DNA of 64,000 bases, taken from Gammaproteobacteria bacterium. Lineage in GTDB: Bacteria; Pseudomonadota; Gammaproteobacteria; Steroidobacterales; Rariloculaceae. Position numbers and translations under genes: made by a program. Shown here in pieces: positions 17,726 through 26,231 of the stretch. The stretch spans positions 1 through 64,000 of the forward strand of contig JAJEGN010000022.1 of the NCBI GenBank assembly GCA_022819855.1, read 5' to 3'. How positions within the stretch are numbered: the stretch's first letter is position 1; the number at the start of each line of letters is the position of its first letter. Under the pieces are notes generated by a model. It did not search any database. It worked only from the letters and a program-made list of their open reading frames with translations, and was not told the origin of the DNA.

Positions 17726-18566
17726 GGACCAACCAAGAATACAACGACTAAAACCCTTGTTGGACACGGTTCCACCGGGCTTCCTGGTCGATACGCGTTG
17801 GCTGAAGGCGCGGGGCATCGACTCGAAGTCCCTACACCGATACGTTGCGCACGGGTGGCTGAAGCGTGTGATACGAGGGGTCTACCGGCGGCCTTTGCCG
17901 TTTGGGGTGAACGACTGCGCCGCGGTATCGTGGGAGAGTGTGCTGCTATCGCTGCAGTGGATACTGAAGCACGACGTGCACCTCGGCGGCGAGAGCGCTC
18001 TGAATCTGGCGGGGCATTACCACTACCTGAACCTGGGCGGCGTACGGCGCGTTCACTTGTATGGCGACGTGCCTGCGTGGGTGACGCGGCTGCAAGGTCA
18101 GGCGAAGTTCGTGGTGCGTCGGCGCACCCTGTTCGGCGACAATCCCACCGGAATCGGCGAGGCGAATCGCGATCTCGAGGAATCTCGTGGCTCGGTCAAC
18201 GTGTGGCGCTGGCCAATAAAGGCCTCGTCGCCGGAGCGAGCAGTTCTCGAGGCGCTGAACGAATTGAGGGCTGATAGTGGCTTCGACCGGTTGGACAAGA
18301 TATTCGAATCCTTGACGACGCTGCGTCCGAAACAGATGATGGCGCTGCTCATGGTCTGCCGCAGCGTCAAGGTGCGGAGATTGTTCTTCGTGTTCGCAGA
18401 CAGGCATCGGCATCCTTGGCGCAAGTACTTGGATTCGTCGGCGATCGACTTCGGTTCCGGGCCGCGGGCGTTGGTCGAGGGAGGCTGGATGCACCCGACG
18501 TACCGGATATACGTGCCCGAATACTTCGCACCCGGGGAGCGGGAAAGGAACGACATCGATGCTTGA
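17718..18566 (+). CDS. abiEi: AbiEi-type antitoxin (type IV toxin-antitoxin)
   Basis: The 282 residues have an N-terminal winged-helix region (about 5-60, with GFLVDTRWLKARGIDSKSLHRY) and a larger C-terminal domain typical of AbiEi antitoxins, including GGESALNLAGHYHYLN and LSSPERAVLE-like ASSPERAVLEAL. In this family the antitoxin represses transcription and counteracts the nucleotidyltransferase toxin without binding it stably. Its last 8 bases overlap the toxin gene, indicating translational coupling. A second ATG lies at 17724. The partial copy at 17009-17264 derives from this gene or a close relative. Confidence 0.85.
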   Translation: MAMDQPRIQRLKPLLDTVPPGFLVDTRWLKARGIDSKSLHRYVAHGWLKRVIRGVYRRPLPFGVNDCAAVSWESVLLSLQWILKHDVHLGGESALNLAGHYHYLNLGGVRRVHLYGDVPAWVTRLQGQAKFVVRRRTLFGDNPTGIGEANRDLEESRGSVNVWRWPIKASSPERAVLEALNELRADSGFDRLDKIFESLTTLRPKQMMALLMVCRSVKVRRLFFVFADRHRHPWRKYLDSSAIDFGSGPRALVEGGWMHPTYRIYVPEYFAPGERERNDIDA

Positions 18567-19473
18567 GAAGTATGTCGACCAGGTGCGGCTTCTCCTTGGC
18601 GTCCTGCCGGACATTGCCGGGGAGGATGTGTTCGCTTTGAAGGGCGGGACCGCTATCAACCTGTTCTACAGGAACATGCCGCGTCTTTCGGTCGATATCG
18701 ACCTCACCTATGTTCCGGTGCGGGATCGGAAGGCATCACTGGACGACATCAATGAGACTTTCGACCGGATCGCCGGTGGGATCTCGGCACGTAATCCCGG
18801 GTTGGAGGTGCGGCGAGTTCGCGGGCGCGGCGGTAGTGAAACGCGCGTACTGGTCGGGGACGGTCACGTCGAGATCAAGATTGAGACGTCTCCGGTCACC
18901 AGAGGTACCGTGGCTGCGCCGATCACGATGCAGGCATCGGATGCGGTCATCGACAGATTCGGCTTCGCCGAGGCGAACGTGGTCGCATTCGAGGATTTGT
19001 ACGCCGGCAAGCTTCATGCGGCGCTTGATCGGCAGCATCCGCGCGATCTCTTTGATGTAATGCTTCTGTACGAGAACGAAGGTCTCAGCGAGGAGCTGTT
19101 CCGAGTGTTTCTCGTTTATGTAGCGAGTTCCGGCAGACCGATGCACGAGCTGCTGGCGCCAAACAAGACCCTGGGCGACGCGCTTTACGAAGCCGAGTTC
19201 GAGGGGATGACAGCGAAACCCGTAGCAAAGGACGCGCTGGTCGAGACACAAGAGCGCTTGCATGAGGATGTTCGAACGCGGCTGACCGAAAACGTTGCGG
19301 CGTTTTTGCTCTCGCTGCACGACGCGGAACCGGATTTCGGCCTTATTGGTCTGCCCGACGCCAAGACATTGCCTGCAGTTCGATGGAAGCTGATCAACCT
19401 GGAACGGCTGAAGCGGGAAAACCCGAAACAGCACGCGCAGCAACGGGAAGCATTGGAAAACCTGCTGCATTGA
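18559..19473 (+). CDS. abiEii: AbiEii-type nucleotidyltransferase toxin
   Basis: The 304 residues show the DUF1814/AbiEii nucleotidyltransferase signatures: KGGTAINLF (GGT at 29-31) and RLSVDIDL (44-49) with the acidic metal-binding pair, then a Lys-rich LHAALDRQHPRDLFD motif (about 155-170) typical of this family. Full length and intact. Related toxins inactivate tRNAs by adding nucleotides and stop growth, including during phage infection. It forms an operon with the antitoxin gene. Confidence 0.9.
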   Translation: MLEKYVDQVRLLLGVLPDIAGEDVFALKGGTAINLFYRNMPRLSVDIDLTYVPVRDRKASLDDINETFDRIAGGISARNPGLEVRRVRGRGGSETRVLVGDGHVEIKIETSPVTRGTVAAPITMQASDAVIDRFGFAEANVVAFEDLYAGKLHAALDRQHPRDLFDVMLLYENEGLSEELFRVFLVYVASSGRPMHELLAPNKTLGDALYEAEFEGMTAKPVAKDALVETQERLHEDVRTRLTENVAAFLLSLHDAEPDFGLIGLPDAKTLPAVRWKLINLERLKRENPKQHAQQREALENLLH

Positions 19474-19636
19474 AGGAAACGCAGGAAAGCGAATGCCTGG
19501 CAGGACACGGCGTTTGCGACGCACACGATGGAGCGCTGAGCCCGAAGTCGCTCGTCCAGAATACCGACGACATCGCCCGGTAGCGGCCGAACGGATGACG
19601 GTTGATGAAAAATTCGGCGCCAGCGACCGAAGGGCC

Positions 19637-20578
19637 TCATCCAGAGCTTTCGTGTGCAGGTTCGAAGCCCAGCGGTAGTCCCGCAGCCGGGGTAAACCCG
19701 AACAGTTCGATTTCCGGCAACGCCTCCTGGACCAGTTCGCGGACCTTCATCAGCGCTTCCAGATCGATGCCCGTGTCCAGACCCATGGACTCGAGCAAAA
19801 AGACCAGGTCCTCCGTTACGATGTTGCCGCTCGCGCCCGGCGCCCAGGGACAGCCGCCGATGCCGCCGAGCGAGCTGTCGAGCGTCGTCACGCCCAATTC
19901 GACGGCCATGAGCGCGTTGGCCAGTCCCTGTCCCCGCGTGTTGTGGAGATGCACGCCTTCGAGCCGGTCGGCGCCGCAGGCATGGCGTACGCCGGTCACG
20001 AGGCGCTTGAGCTGGGCCGGGTTGCCGTAGCCGGTGGTGTCGGACAGGCAGACTTCGTCGGCGCCGAGCTCGATCACCCGTTCCGCGAACGCGATCACGC
20101 GATGCTCCGGCACGGCACCTTCGATCGTGCAGCCGAAGGCGGTCGACAGGCTAATGTCGAATCTCGGACGCCGCTCGGCCGGCACGGCTCGCAGGAAGTC
20201 GATGCAACGCCCGATCTCCGCGAAGACCTCCGCATGGGTCTTGCGAAGATTTCTGATCGAATGGGATTCGCTCATCGAAAACGGCAAGCTGACCTTGTGC
20301 ACGCCGCACTCGACGGCATCGCGCAGGCCGTGAAGGTTCGGTACGAGGGCCGCCACGCAAAGCTCGGGCAACGCCCTGGCGAAACGCACGATCTCGGCCG
20401 TGTCGGCGAGTTGCGGAATCAATTTTGGTGGTACGAACGAACCGACTTCCATTTCGCGGGCGCCGGCGGCATGTTGCGCCGCGATCCAGGCTTTCTTCCG
20501 TTCGGTCGGCAATACGGCCTCGATGCTCTGCAGGCCATCTCGCAGACCGACTTCACTGATCAGGATGTCTACCGCCAT
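19637..20578 (-). CDS. Hydroxymethylglutaryl-CoA lyase family protein
   Basis: The 313 residues form a TIM-barrel lyase of the HMG-CoA lyase/DRE family: SEVGLRDGLQ (8-17), EVGSF, the metal-binding HLHNT motif and GGIGGCPWAPGASGN with the catalytic-loop Cys. The family splits 3-hydroxy-3-alkyl acyl-CoA esters into acetyl-CoA (or another acyl-CoA) and a keto acid. Its neighbour is a divergent CoA transferase, so the pair probably activates an acid and cleaves its CoA ester. A similar lyase is at 26232-27155. The shared palindrome at 20615 is in its promoter region. Confidence 0.85.
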   Translation of the reverse strand: MAVDILISEVGLRDGLQSIEAVLPTERKKAWIAAQHAAGAREMEVGSFVPPKLIPQLADTAEIVRFARALPELCVAALVPNLHGLRDAVECGVHKVSLPFSMSESHSIRNLRKTHAEVFAEIGRCIDFLRAVPAERRPRFDISLSTAFGCTIEGAVPEHRVIAFAERVIELGADEVCLSDTTGYGNPAQLKRLVTGVRHACGADRLEGVHLHNTRGQGLANALMAVELGVTTLDSSLGGIGGCPWAPGASGNIVTEDLVFLLESMGLDTGIDLEALMKVRELVQEALPEIELFGFTPAAGLPLGFEPAHESSG

Positions 20579-20614
20579 GCTCCCCGATCCTGCCGAGACA
20601 CGTTCATTTGGGCT

Positions 20615-20628
20615 ATTGTTATATCAAC
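20615..20628. promoter_or_regulatory. Candidate GntR operator, lyase / CoA-transferase divergent promoter
   Basis: ATTGTTATATCAAC is an imperfect palindrome between the divergent starts at 20578 and 20686. It matches 10 of the 12 half-site positions of ATTGAT-NN-ATCAAT. See the sites at 24036, 33321, 35599 and 42449. Confidence 0.6.
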
Positions 20629-20685
20629 ATGACAAATATACCATACGGCGAGTTGCTCAAGACGAAACGTTAGCGGATCGACAGC

Positions 20686-21897
20686 ATGCAGACCCAGGCC
20701 ACGGAACTTCCGCTCGCCCGCATCCGGGTGATCGAGTTCAGCCACATGGTTATGGGACCGTCCGCCGGCGTGATCCTGGCGGATCTGGGCGCCCAGGTCA
20801 TCAAGATCGAACCGCTCGGCGGCGACAAGACCCGGCGACTGACGGGTTCCGGCGCGGGCTACTTTCCCATGTACAACCGGAACAAGAAAAGCATCTGCAT
20901 TGACCTCAAGAATCCCCGAGGGCAGTTGCTGGCCGGCGAACTTCTTGCGGATGCCGACGTGCTGATCGAGAACTTCCGACCCGGCGCCATGCGCGCCATG
21001 GGGTTCGGCTGGTCCGATGTGCACGCCGATAACCCGCGCCTGATCTACTGTTCCCTCAAGGGATTCCTGTCCGGCCCCTATGCGCACCGTACGGCACTGG
21101 ACGAGGTCACGCAGATGATGGGCGGGCTGGCCTACATGACCGGCTTGCCGGACCGGCCCATGCGGGTGGGCGCGTCGGTGATCGACGTTACCGGGGGGCT
21201 CTTCGGCGTGATCGGCATTCTTGCCGCGCTCGAGCGGCGGCAGCGCACCGGTCTCGGTGAACGCATCACCGGCGCCCTGTTCGAATCGACCGCCTTCCTG
21301 TGCGGCCAGCACATGGCTCAGGAGGCCGTGACGGGCGAGGCGCCCCTGCCGATGTCGGTACGCCGGTCGGCCTGGGCGATCTACGATGTCTTCGAATCCC
21401 GCGACGGCGAGAAGATTTTCGTCGGCGTGGTCAGCGACACCCAATGGGGCCGTTTTTGCGAGGAGTTCGAGCTTGAGGAACTCAAGTCGGACGCCACGCT
21501 CGCTCACAACAACCAACGCGTCCGTCGACGCGATTGCATCCTGCCGGCGGTTTCGGCGCAGTTTCGGTCCCTGGGGAGCGAAGAACTGCTGCGACGGCTG
21601 GACCGTGCGGGCGTCCCGTTCGCGCAGGTCAACACGCCGTCGGACCTGTTCGACGACCCGCATCTCGGTGCGAACGGCGGGCTTGTCGACGTGACGCTCA
21701 AGGACGGTCCACGCGCCGGCACGCAAACCGCGACACCCGCGCTGCCGATCGAGTGGGCGGACGAGCGTTTCGGGGTGCGGCAGGACATTCCGGCGGCGGG
21801 CGAGCACGGCCGGGACGTGCTCGCGGGCGCGGGCTACCTGCAGGAGCAGATCGACGAACTGGAGCGGGCCGGCATCGTACAGTTGCCGCCGGCGTGA
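20686..21897 (+). CDS. Family III CoA-transferase (CaiB/BaiF)
   Basis: The 403 residues match formyl-CoA transferase-type enzymes: N-terminal IRVIEFSHMVMGPSAG, KIEPLGGDKTR, NRNKKSICIDLKN, the LIENFRPG motif and a catalytic Asp167 in GASVIDVTGG. Such enzymes move CoA from a donor thioester to a carboxylic acid through an acyl-enzyme anhydride on the Asp. It is divergent from the HMG-CoA-lyase-like gene and convergent with leuD-like. The acceptor acid is unknown. Confidence 0.92.
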   Translation: MQTQATELPLARIRVIEFSHMVMGPSAGVILADLGAQVIKIEPLGGDKTRRLTGSGAGYFPMYNRNKKSICIDLKNPRGQLLAGELLADADVLIENFRPGAMRAMGFGWSDVHADNPRLIYCSLKGFLSGPYAHRTALDEVTQMMGGLAYMTGLPDRPMRVGASVIDVTGGLFGVIGILAALERRQRTGLGERITGALFESTAFLCGQHMAQEAVTGEAPLPMSVRRSAWAIYDVFESRDGEKIFVGVVSDTQWGRFCEEFELEELKSDATLAHNNQRVRRRDCILPAVSAQFRSLGSEELLRRLDRAGVPFAQVNTPSDLFDDPHLGANGGLVDVTLKDGPRAGTQTATPALPIEWADERFGVRQDIPAAGEHGRDVLAGAGYLQEQIDELERAGIVQLPPA

Positions 21898-21970
21898 CCG
21901 TCCGCCCGAGCGGTGGACCTGGCCCGAGGGCTGCGACGACCGCGCGCTCCGCGAGTGCGTTCCTGATTAT

Positions 21971-22618
21971 CTAAGTGGGCGGCAGATCGGGCAGCCGGTA
22001 GACCCAGGGACGGGCGTTCCGATCCACGGCCTCGAATTCGTCGATGGCCGCCGCATGTTTCAGTGTGACCGCGATGCTGTCGAGCCCCTGGAGCAACAGG
22101 CGGCGTCTCGCCGGATCGATGTCGAATTCGAGCGTATCCGCGGACCGCCACGCGATTACCCTGTTCCTGAGGTCGATCTCAAGCTGGTTGCGCCGAGGGT
22201 CGGCCTCGACCCACTCGGCGAGCCGGCGGAGCGACGCGTCCTCAACGACGACCGCCAAAATACCGTTCAGCGTGCAGTTGTTGTGAAAGATGCTGCCGAA
22301 CGACGGCGCCAGCACGACGCGGATGCCGAAATCCCTGAGTGCCCAGACCGCATGTTCCCGCGACGATCCGCAGCCGAAGTTGGCGCCAGCCAGCAGAATG
22401 CTGGCGTCGCGGTACTCTTCGAGATTCAGCACGAATTCCGGATCCGGCTCCCGGCTGCCGGCCTCCCGGTAGCGCCAGCCGGCGAACAGTCCGTCGCCGA
22501 GTCCCCGTTTGGACACGCGCCGTATCTCCCGCGACGGAATGATCGTGTCGGTGTCGATATTGCGGGTCAGCAGCGGCGCGGCAATGCCGCGGTGGACCGT
22601 GAGCGGTTGCGGCTTCAT
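21971..22618 (-). CDS. LeuD-like isomerase small subunit
   Basis: The protein is 215 residues with the aconitase swivel domain: RNIDTDTIIPSR, FGCGSSREHAVWAL and LAPSFGSIFHNNCTLNG. It pairs with the large subunit upstream and overlaps it by 4 bases (ATGA). LeuCD isomerises isopropylmalate. Here the pair lies among breakdown genes and no leuA or leuB is near, so a different alkylmalate or citrate-like substrate is possible. The open frame extends upstream to 22975, but that part is antisense-like codon use inside leuC, so the ATG at 22618 is the start. Confidence 0.85.
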   Translation of the reverse strand: MKPQPLTVHRGIAAPLLTRNIDTDTIIPSREIRRVSKRGLGDGLFAGWRYREAGSREPDPEFVLNLEEYRDASILLAGANFGCGSSREHAVWALRDFGIRVVLAPSFGSIFHNNCTLNGILAVVVEDASLRRLAEWVEADPRRNQLEIDLRNRVIAWRSADTLEFDIDPARRRLLLQGLDSIAVTLKHAAAIDEFEAVDRNARPWVYRLPDLPPT

Positions 22619-24015
22619 GCGGCCGGCTCCGCCGCGCAAAGGTAGCCGCGGCAGGCCGAAGCCGCCACGGTCAACGGACTGCCGAGATGCGTGCGGGCGC
22701 CGGGTCCCTGACGCCCCTGGAAGTTGCGGTTGGTCGAAGAGATCACGCGCTGACCGCCGAAGGACTCGCCGCCGGCGTGAAAGCAGAGCGAACAGCCGGC
22801 TTCGCGCCACTCGAAACCGGCCAGGCGAAACACTTCGTCGAGCCCTTCCGCCTCCGCGGCGCGTTTCACGGCGGACGAACCGGGCACGCAGAGCGCCCTC
22901 ACCCACGGCGCGACCTGCCGGCCCCGCAGGAACCCGGCAGCCAGGCGCAGATCGCTGAGCCGGCTGTTGGTGCACGACCCGATAAAGGCCGCATCGATCC
23001 GGACGGCGTCGGTCGGCGTCCCGGGCGCGAGTTCCATGTACTCAAGCGCCCTCACTGCGGCCCGGACCCGGTGCGGATCCTCGAACGAGGCCGGATCCGG
23101 CACGCGCCCGCCGATCGGGATCGCCTGCTCCGGATGGGTGCCCCAGGTGACCGTGGGCCGGACAACCGCGCAGTCGATGTCGAGTTGCCGGTCAAATCCT
23201 GCCTCACTGTCGCTTCGCAGCGCCGACCAGTGCTCGACCGCCTGCGCCCAAAGCGCTCCCGCCGGCGCGTATTCGCGTCCCCGCATGTAGCGGAGCGTTG
23301 TCGCGTCCGGCGCCACCATCCCGGTGAACGCACCCATTTCCACCGCCATGTTGCACAGGGTGGCGCGGCCCTCCACCGGCATCCCGTCAACCGCGGGGCC
23401 TGCGAACTCGACCGCGTATCCGCTCGCGGCCCGGCTTCCGAAGCGGCTGATCAGGTGAATGACGAGATCCTTGGGCGTCACGCCCGCCGGGACCGCGCCG
23501 CCAAAAAACACGCGCATTGACCGGGGACGGGCCACCCGCAGGGTCCCGGTCGCGAGCGCATGCTCCGCTTCGGTGGAACCGATCCCCCAGGCCAGCGCCC
23601 CGAGCGAACCGAGCGTACAGGTGTGGCTGTCCGGACAGACCACGCTCGTGCCCGGCAGCACGATGCCGAGTTCCGCCGCGATGACATGGCCGATCCCCTG
23701 CTCGGGATCGTTGACGTCGAAGAACCGGATCCCGGCCCGCCGGGCGCTCTCGCGCGTGGCGGCGATGAACTCGGCGCCGTGCGGCACCGGCGTCGAGTCC
23801 CCGCGCCCGGGGCGCGTGTCCACGATGTGATCGACGGTGCAGAAGACGCTTTCCGGCGAGCGAATCGTCCGGCCCGCCTGCTCGAGGCTCTTGAGCGCGA
23901 TGCTGCCGGTGCGCTCGTGCAGGAAAATGCGGTCCACATGGATCAGGGATTGCCGTTGACCGAGGTCCGCGATCTCGTGAATGCTCCACAGCTTGTCGAA
24001 CAGGGATTGCGGCAT
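22615..24015 (-). CDS. LeuC-like isomerase large subunit (4Fe-4S hydro-lyase)
   Basis: The 466 residues match LeuC in length (466 in E. coli). Three iron-sulfur ligands are visible: Cys348 in FIGSCTNSR, Cys408 and Cys411 in GCSLC, followed by SSTNRNFQGRQG. CPDSHTCTLGSLGALAWGIG is another typical block. The usual C-S-M-C-L sequence is C-S-L-C-F here, a small departure near the active site. It forms a heterodimer with the small subunit and catalyses dehydration and rehydration of a hydroxy di- or tricarboxylate. Its promoter contains the best copy of the regional palindrome. Confidence 0.9.
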   Translation of the reverse strand: MPQSLFDKLWSIHEIADLGQRQSLIHVDRIFLHERTGSIALKSLEQAGRTIRSPESVFCTVDHIVDTRPGRGDSTPVPHGAEFIAATRESARRAGIRFFDVNDPEQGIGHVIAAELGIVLPGTSVVCPDSHTCTLGSLGALAWGIGSTEAEHALATGTLRVARPRSMRVFFGGAVPAGVTPKDLVIHLISRFGSRAASGYAVEFAGPAVDGMPVEGRATLCNMAVEMGAFTGMVAPDATTLRYMRGREYAPAGALWAQAVEHWSALRSDSEAGFDRQLDIDCAVVRPTVTWGTHPEQAIPIGGRVPDPASFEDPHRVRAAVRALEYMELAPGTPTDAVRIDAAFIGSCTNSRLSDLRLAAGFLRGRQVAPWVRALCVPGSSAVKRAAEAEGLDEVFRLAGFEWREAGCSLCFHAGGESFGGQRVISSTNRNFQGRQGPGARTHLGSPLTVAASACRGYLCAAEPAA

Positions 24016-24035
24016 GGCCTTGACCTAAAACATAT

Positions 24036-24049
24036 ATTGATCTATCAAT
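24036..24049. promoter_or_regulatory. Candidate GntR operator, leuC-like / CpeT-like divergent promoter
   Basis: ATTGATCTATCAAT is a perfect 6-2-6 palindrome centred between the divergent starts at 24015 and 24080. It is the cleanest copy of the element and defines the half-site ATTGAT. Confidence 0.65.
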
Positions 24050-24079
24050 AGTACAAATGTCCACCGGGACCGGATCGGC

Positions 24080-25087
24080 ATGAACACTGAAACGTTTCGA
24101 AACGCTGGGGCGCCGGCGGCCGTGCTGGCGCTGCTCGCATTCGCTCCGCTCGGCCATTCGCAGGCACCCCGCTCCGCGGCGGATCTCGATCACTTCCTCG
24201 GCTGGTTCGCGGGCGAGTACGACAATAACGAGCAGGTCTGGCAGCAGGCCGTCGACGGCGTGGCGCCCGAAGACCGCCACGAACACATCCACCATATCTT
24301 CCTGCCGGTCTCGGTCCCGGCGATCGGCGAGCACACGTTCTTCATCAAGCAGTACATGGACGGCGACTACGAAAACGTCTACCGGCAGCGGCTGTACGAT
24401 TTCAGCGTGAATGCCGAACGCGGCGCGATCGAACTGGCGATCCACAGTTTCGCGGACGAGGCGGCCTATCGCTACGCCGACCGCGACCCTTCCGTTCTCG
24501 CGGGAATCGCGCCCGGCGACCTGCGGAGCATCCCGGGCTGCAACGTCTACTGGCGTTTCGTCGACGACCACTATGTCGGGGAGATGGAAGACAAGGCCTG
24601 CTTTTACTACTCGTCGAACCTTGGCAAGAACGTCTACATCACCGACACGCTGACACTCACCGCGGACGAGATCCGGATCGGCGACACCGCCTACGACGAG
24701 GACGGCAATCGGCTCTTCGGCCGCGACGAGCCGCACGTCAACCGCAAGGCCCGCTACTTCGAGGGCTGGGCAGCCGTCCGCCGCGGTGCCTTCGACCCCG
24801 GTGCGGCCGAGCCGGACGAAATGCTGCTGGTTTCGGGGCTCCGCCTTCACACCGAGGGGCAGATCGTGCCACTCATGACCGAGGCCGGCGACGCAACGGG
24901 CTTCTCGCTCGAGCTCGCGCGTCTGACGTACCAGAACACGCAGGTCGCGGTGCTCAAGCTCGGCGTGCTCGAGACAGCCACAGGTGACACCGTCGCCTAT
25001 TCCTGGGCCGATCCCGATGCCGGACGCATCGGCATCAACCTGGGATGGATGCAGGCCGGTTTCACGGCTGAAGCGCAGTCACGGTAA
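24080..25087 (+). CDS. Exported CpcT/CpeT-like protein
   Basis: The 335 residues start with a signal-peptide-like N-terminus (hydrophobic AVLALLAFAPLGHS, cleavage likely after SQA). The mature part follows the CpcT/CpeT fold: LDHFLGWFAGEYDNNEQ, HHIFLPV, KQYMDGDYENVYRQRLYDF, GCNVYWRF and a later CFYYSS segment. In cyanobacteria this fold attaches bilins to phycobiliproteins. Here it is periplasmic or lipoprotein-like and nothing suggests phototrophy, so it probably binds another hydrophobic ligand. It is divergent from the LeuCD-like operon and shares its operator. Confidence 0.65.
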   Translation: MNTETFRNAGAPAAVLALLAFAPLGHSQAPRSAADLDHFLGWFAGEYDNNEQVWQQAVDGVAPEDRHEHIHHIFLPVSVPAIGEHTFFIKQYMDGDYENVYRQRLYDFSVNAERGAIELAIHSFADEAAYRYADRDPSVLAGIAPGDLRSIPGCNVYWRFVDDHYVGEMEDKACFYYSSNLGKNVYITDTLTLTADEIRIGDTAYDEDGNRLFGRDEPHVNRKARYFEGWAAVRRGAFDPGAAEPDEMLLVSGLRLHTEGQIVPLMTEAGDATGFSLELARLTYQNTQVAVLKLGVLETATGDTVAYSWADPDAGRIGINLGWMQAGFTAEAQSR

Positions 25088-25185
25088 TCGAACCGCGCGC
25101 GTGCCGGCCACGCATTGCGCCGTGTCGGGAATCGACAACCCGCTCGCGGTACATTGAACGCGCCCAACGCGAAAACCCAGCGACC

Positions 25186-26178
25186 ATGAGGACCAACCGA
25201 CAGATCATCCTCAAGTCCACTCCGCGAGGCGTGCCGACGCCTGACAACTTCACCGTCCGAAGCGCTCCGCTGCCGGAGCCCGGCGCCAACAGCGTGCTCT
25301 GCCGGACGCGCTACCTGTCGCTCGACCCCTACATGCGCAGCCAGATCGCGGGCCGACACCTGTCGGGCACCGTGACCGCGGGAGACGTCATGAGGGGCGA
25401 GACGGTCAGTGAGGTCGTGCACTCGAACGCGGCGTCCTTCCCGCCGGGCCAACTGGTCCGCTGCATGGGTGGCTGGCAGGAGTACTCGGTTCATGGCGCA
25501 GGCGATCTCGACGCCGTGCAGGCAACCGTCGATCCGCCCTCTTACGCGCTGTCGGTGCTGGGGATGACCGGACTGACCGCCTACGCCGGCATGATCTGGC
25601 AGGCCGGAGTCCGCGCGGGCGACTGCGTGGTCATTCCGGCCGTGACGGGCGGGGTGGGCTCGATCGCCGCGCAACTCTGTGCTCTGCGCGGCGCCAGGGT
25701 CATCGGCATCGCGGGATCGGCCGAGAAGTGCCGCCATGCGGTCGAATCGCTGGGCGTCACAGCCTGCATCGAGCGGCGCAGCGAAGATGTCGACACCCGT
25801 CTCGGCGAACTGTGTCCGGACGGTATCGATGTCTACTTCGACCTCGTGGGCGGCCCGACACTGCATGCGGCCTGCCGGCGCCTGGCGCATTACGGGCGCG
25901 TCGTGCTCGGCGGCCTCATGGCCGAATACAACCGGGATGACCGCAGCCCGGGACCCGCTCCCGGCCTGCTGATCGCCAAACGCGCCATCGTCAGCGGGCT
26001 CGTGGTCTACGACTACGAAGACCGGCGCGACGAGTACAAGCTCGAGTGCCTGCCGTTGCTGGCCAAGGGCAAGCTGCACCAGCGCGAGGACGTGACTGAC
26101 GGGCTCGAGAACGCGCCGGCCGCCTTTCAACGCCTGATGAGCGGGCAGAGTTTCGGCAAGGTCATCGTCAGGCTCTGA
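25186..26178 (+). CDS. NADP-dependent oxidoreductase, zinc-free MDR family (CurA-like)
   Basis: The 330 residues resemble leukotriene B4 12-hydroxydehydrogenase / CurA: RYLSLDPYMRSQI at the N-terminus, LGMTGLTAYAGM, the nucleotide-binding loop TGGVGSIAAQL, and FDLVGGPTLHAA. No zinc-binding cysteines are in place. Such enzymes reduce alpha,beta-unsaturated ketones or acyl-CoA double bonds with NADPH. It follows the CpeT-like gene by 98 bases on the same strand. Confidence 0.88.
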   Translation: MRTNRQIILKSTPRGVPTPDNFTVRSAPLPEPGANSVLCRTRYLSLDPYMRSQIAGRHLSGTVTAGDVMRGETVSEVVHSNAASFPPGQLVRCMGGWQEYSVHGAGDLDAVQATVDPPSYALSVLGMTGLTAYAGMIWQAGVRAGDCVVIPAVTGGVGSIAAQLCALRGARVIGIAGSAEKCRHAVESLGVTACIERRSEDVDTRLGELCPDGIDVYFDLVGGPTLHAACRRLAHYGRVVLGGLMAEYNRDDRSPGPAPGLLIAKRAIVSGLVVYDYEDRRDEYKLECLPLLAKGKLHQREDVTDGLENAPAAFQRLMSGQSFGKVIVRL

Positions 26179-26231
26179 CGCCGTTACCGGCAGCTCCGCC
26201 GGCGGCGCGCTCGCCCGAACCTCGGGTCACC

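Noticed and set aside
22619..22975. Extended N-terminus for the LeuD-like protein
   Set aside because: The extra residues lie inside the leuC-like gene and do not look like protein; the ATG at 22618 gives the normal LeuD length and the usual ATGA overlap.
23387..24850. Long minus-strand open frame covering part of the CpeT-like gene and leuC-like gene
   Set aside because: It runs in another frame antisense to or across clearly identified genes, and its sequence is Arg/Gly-rich shadow translation.
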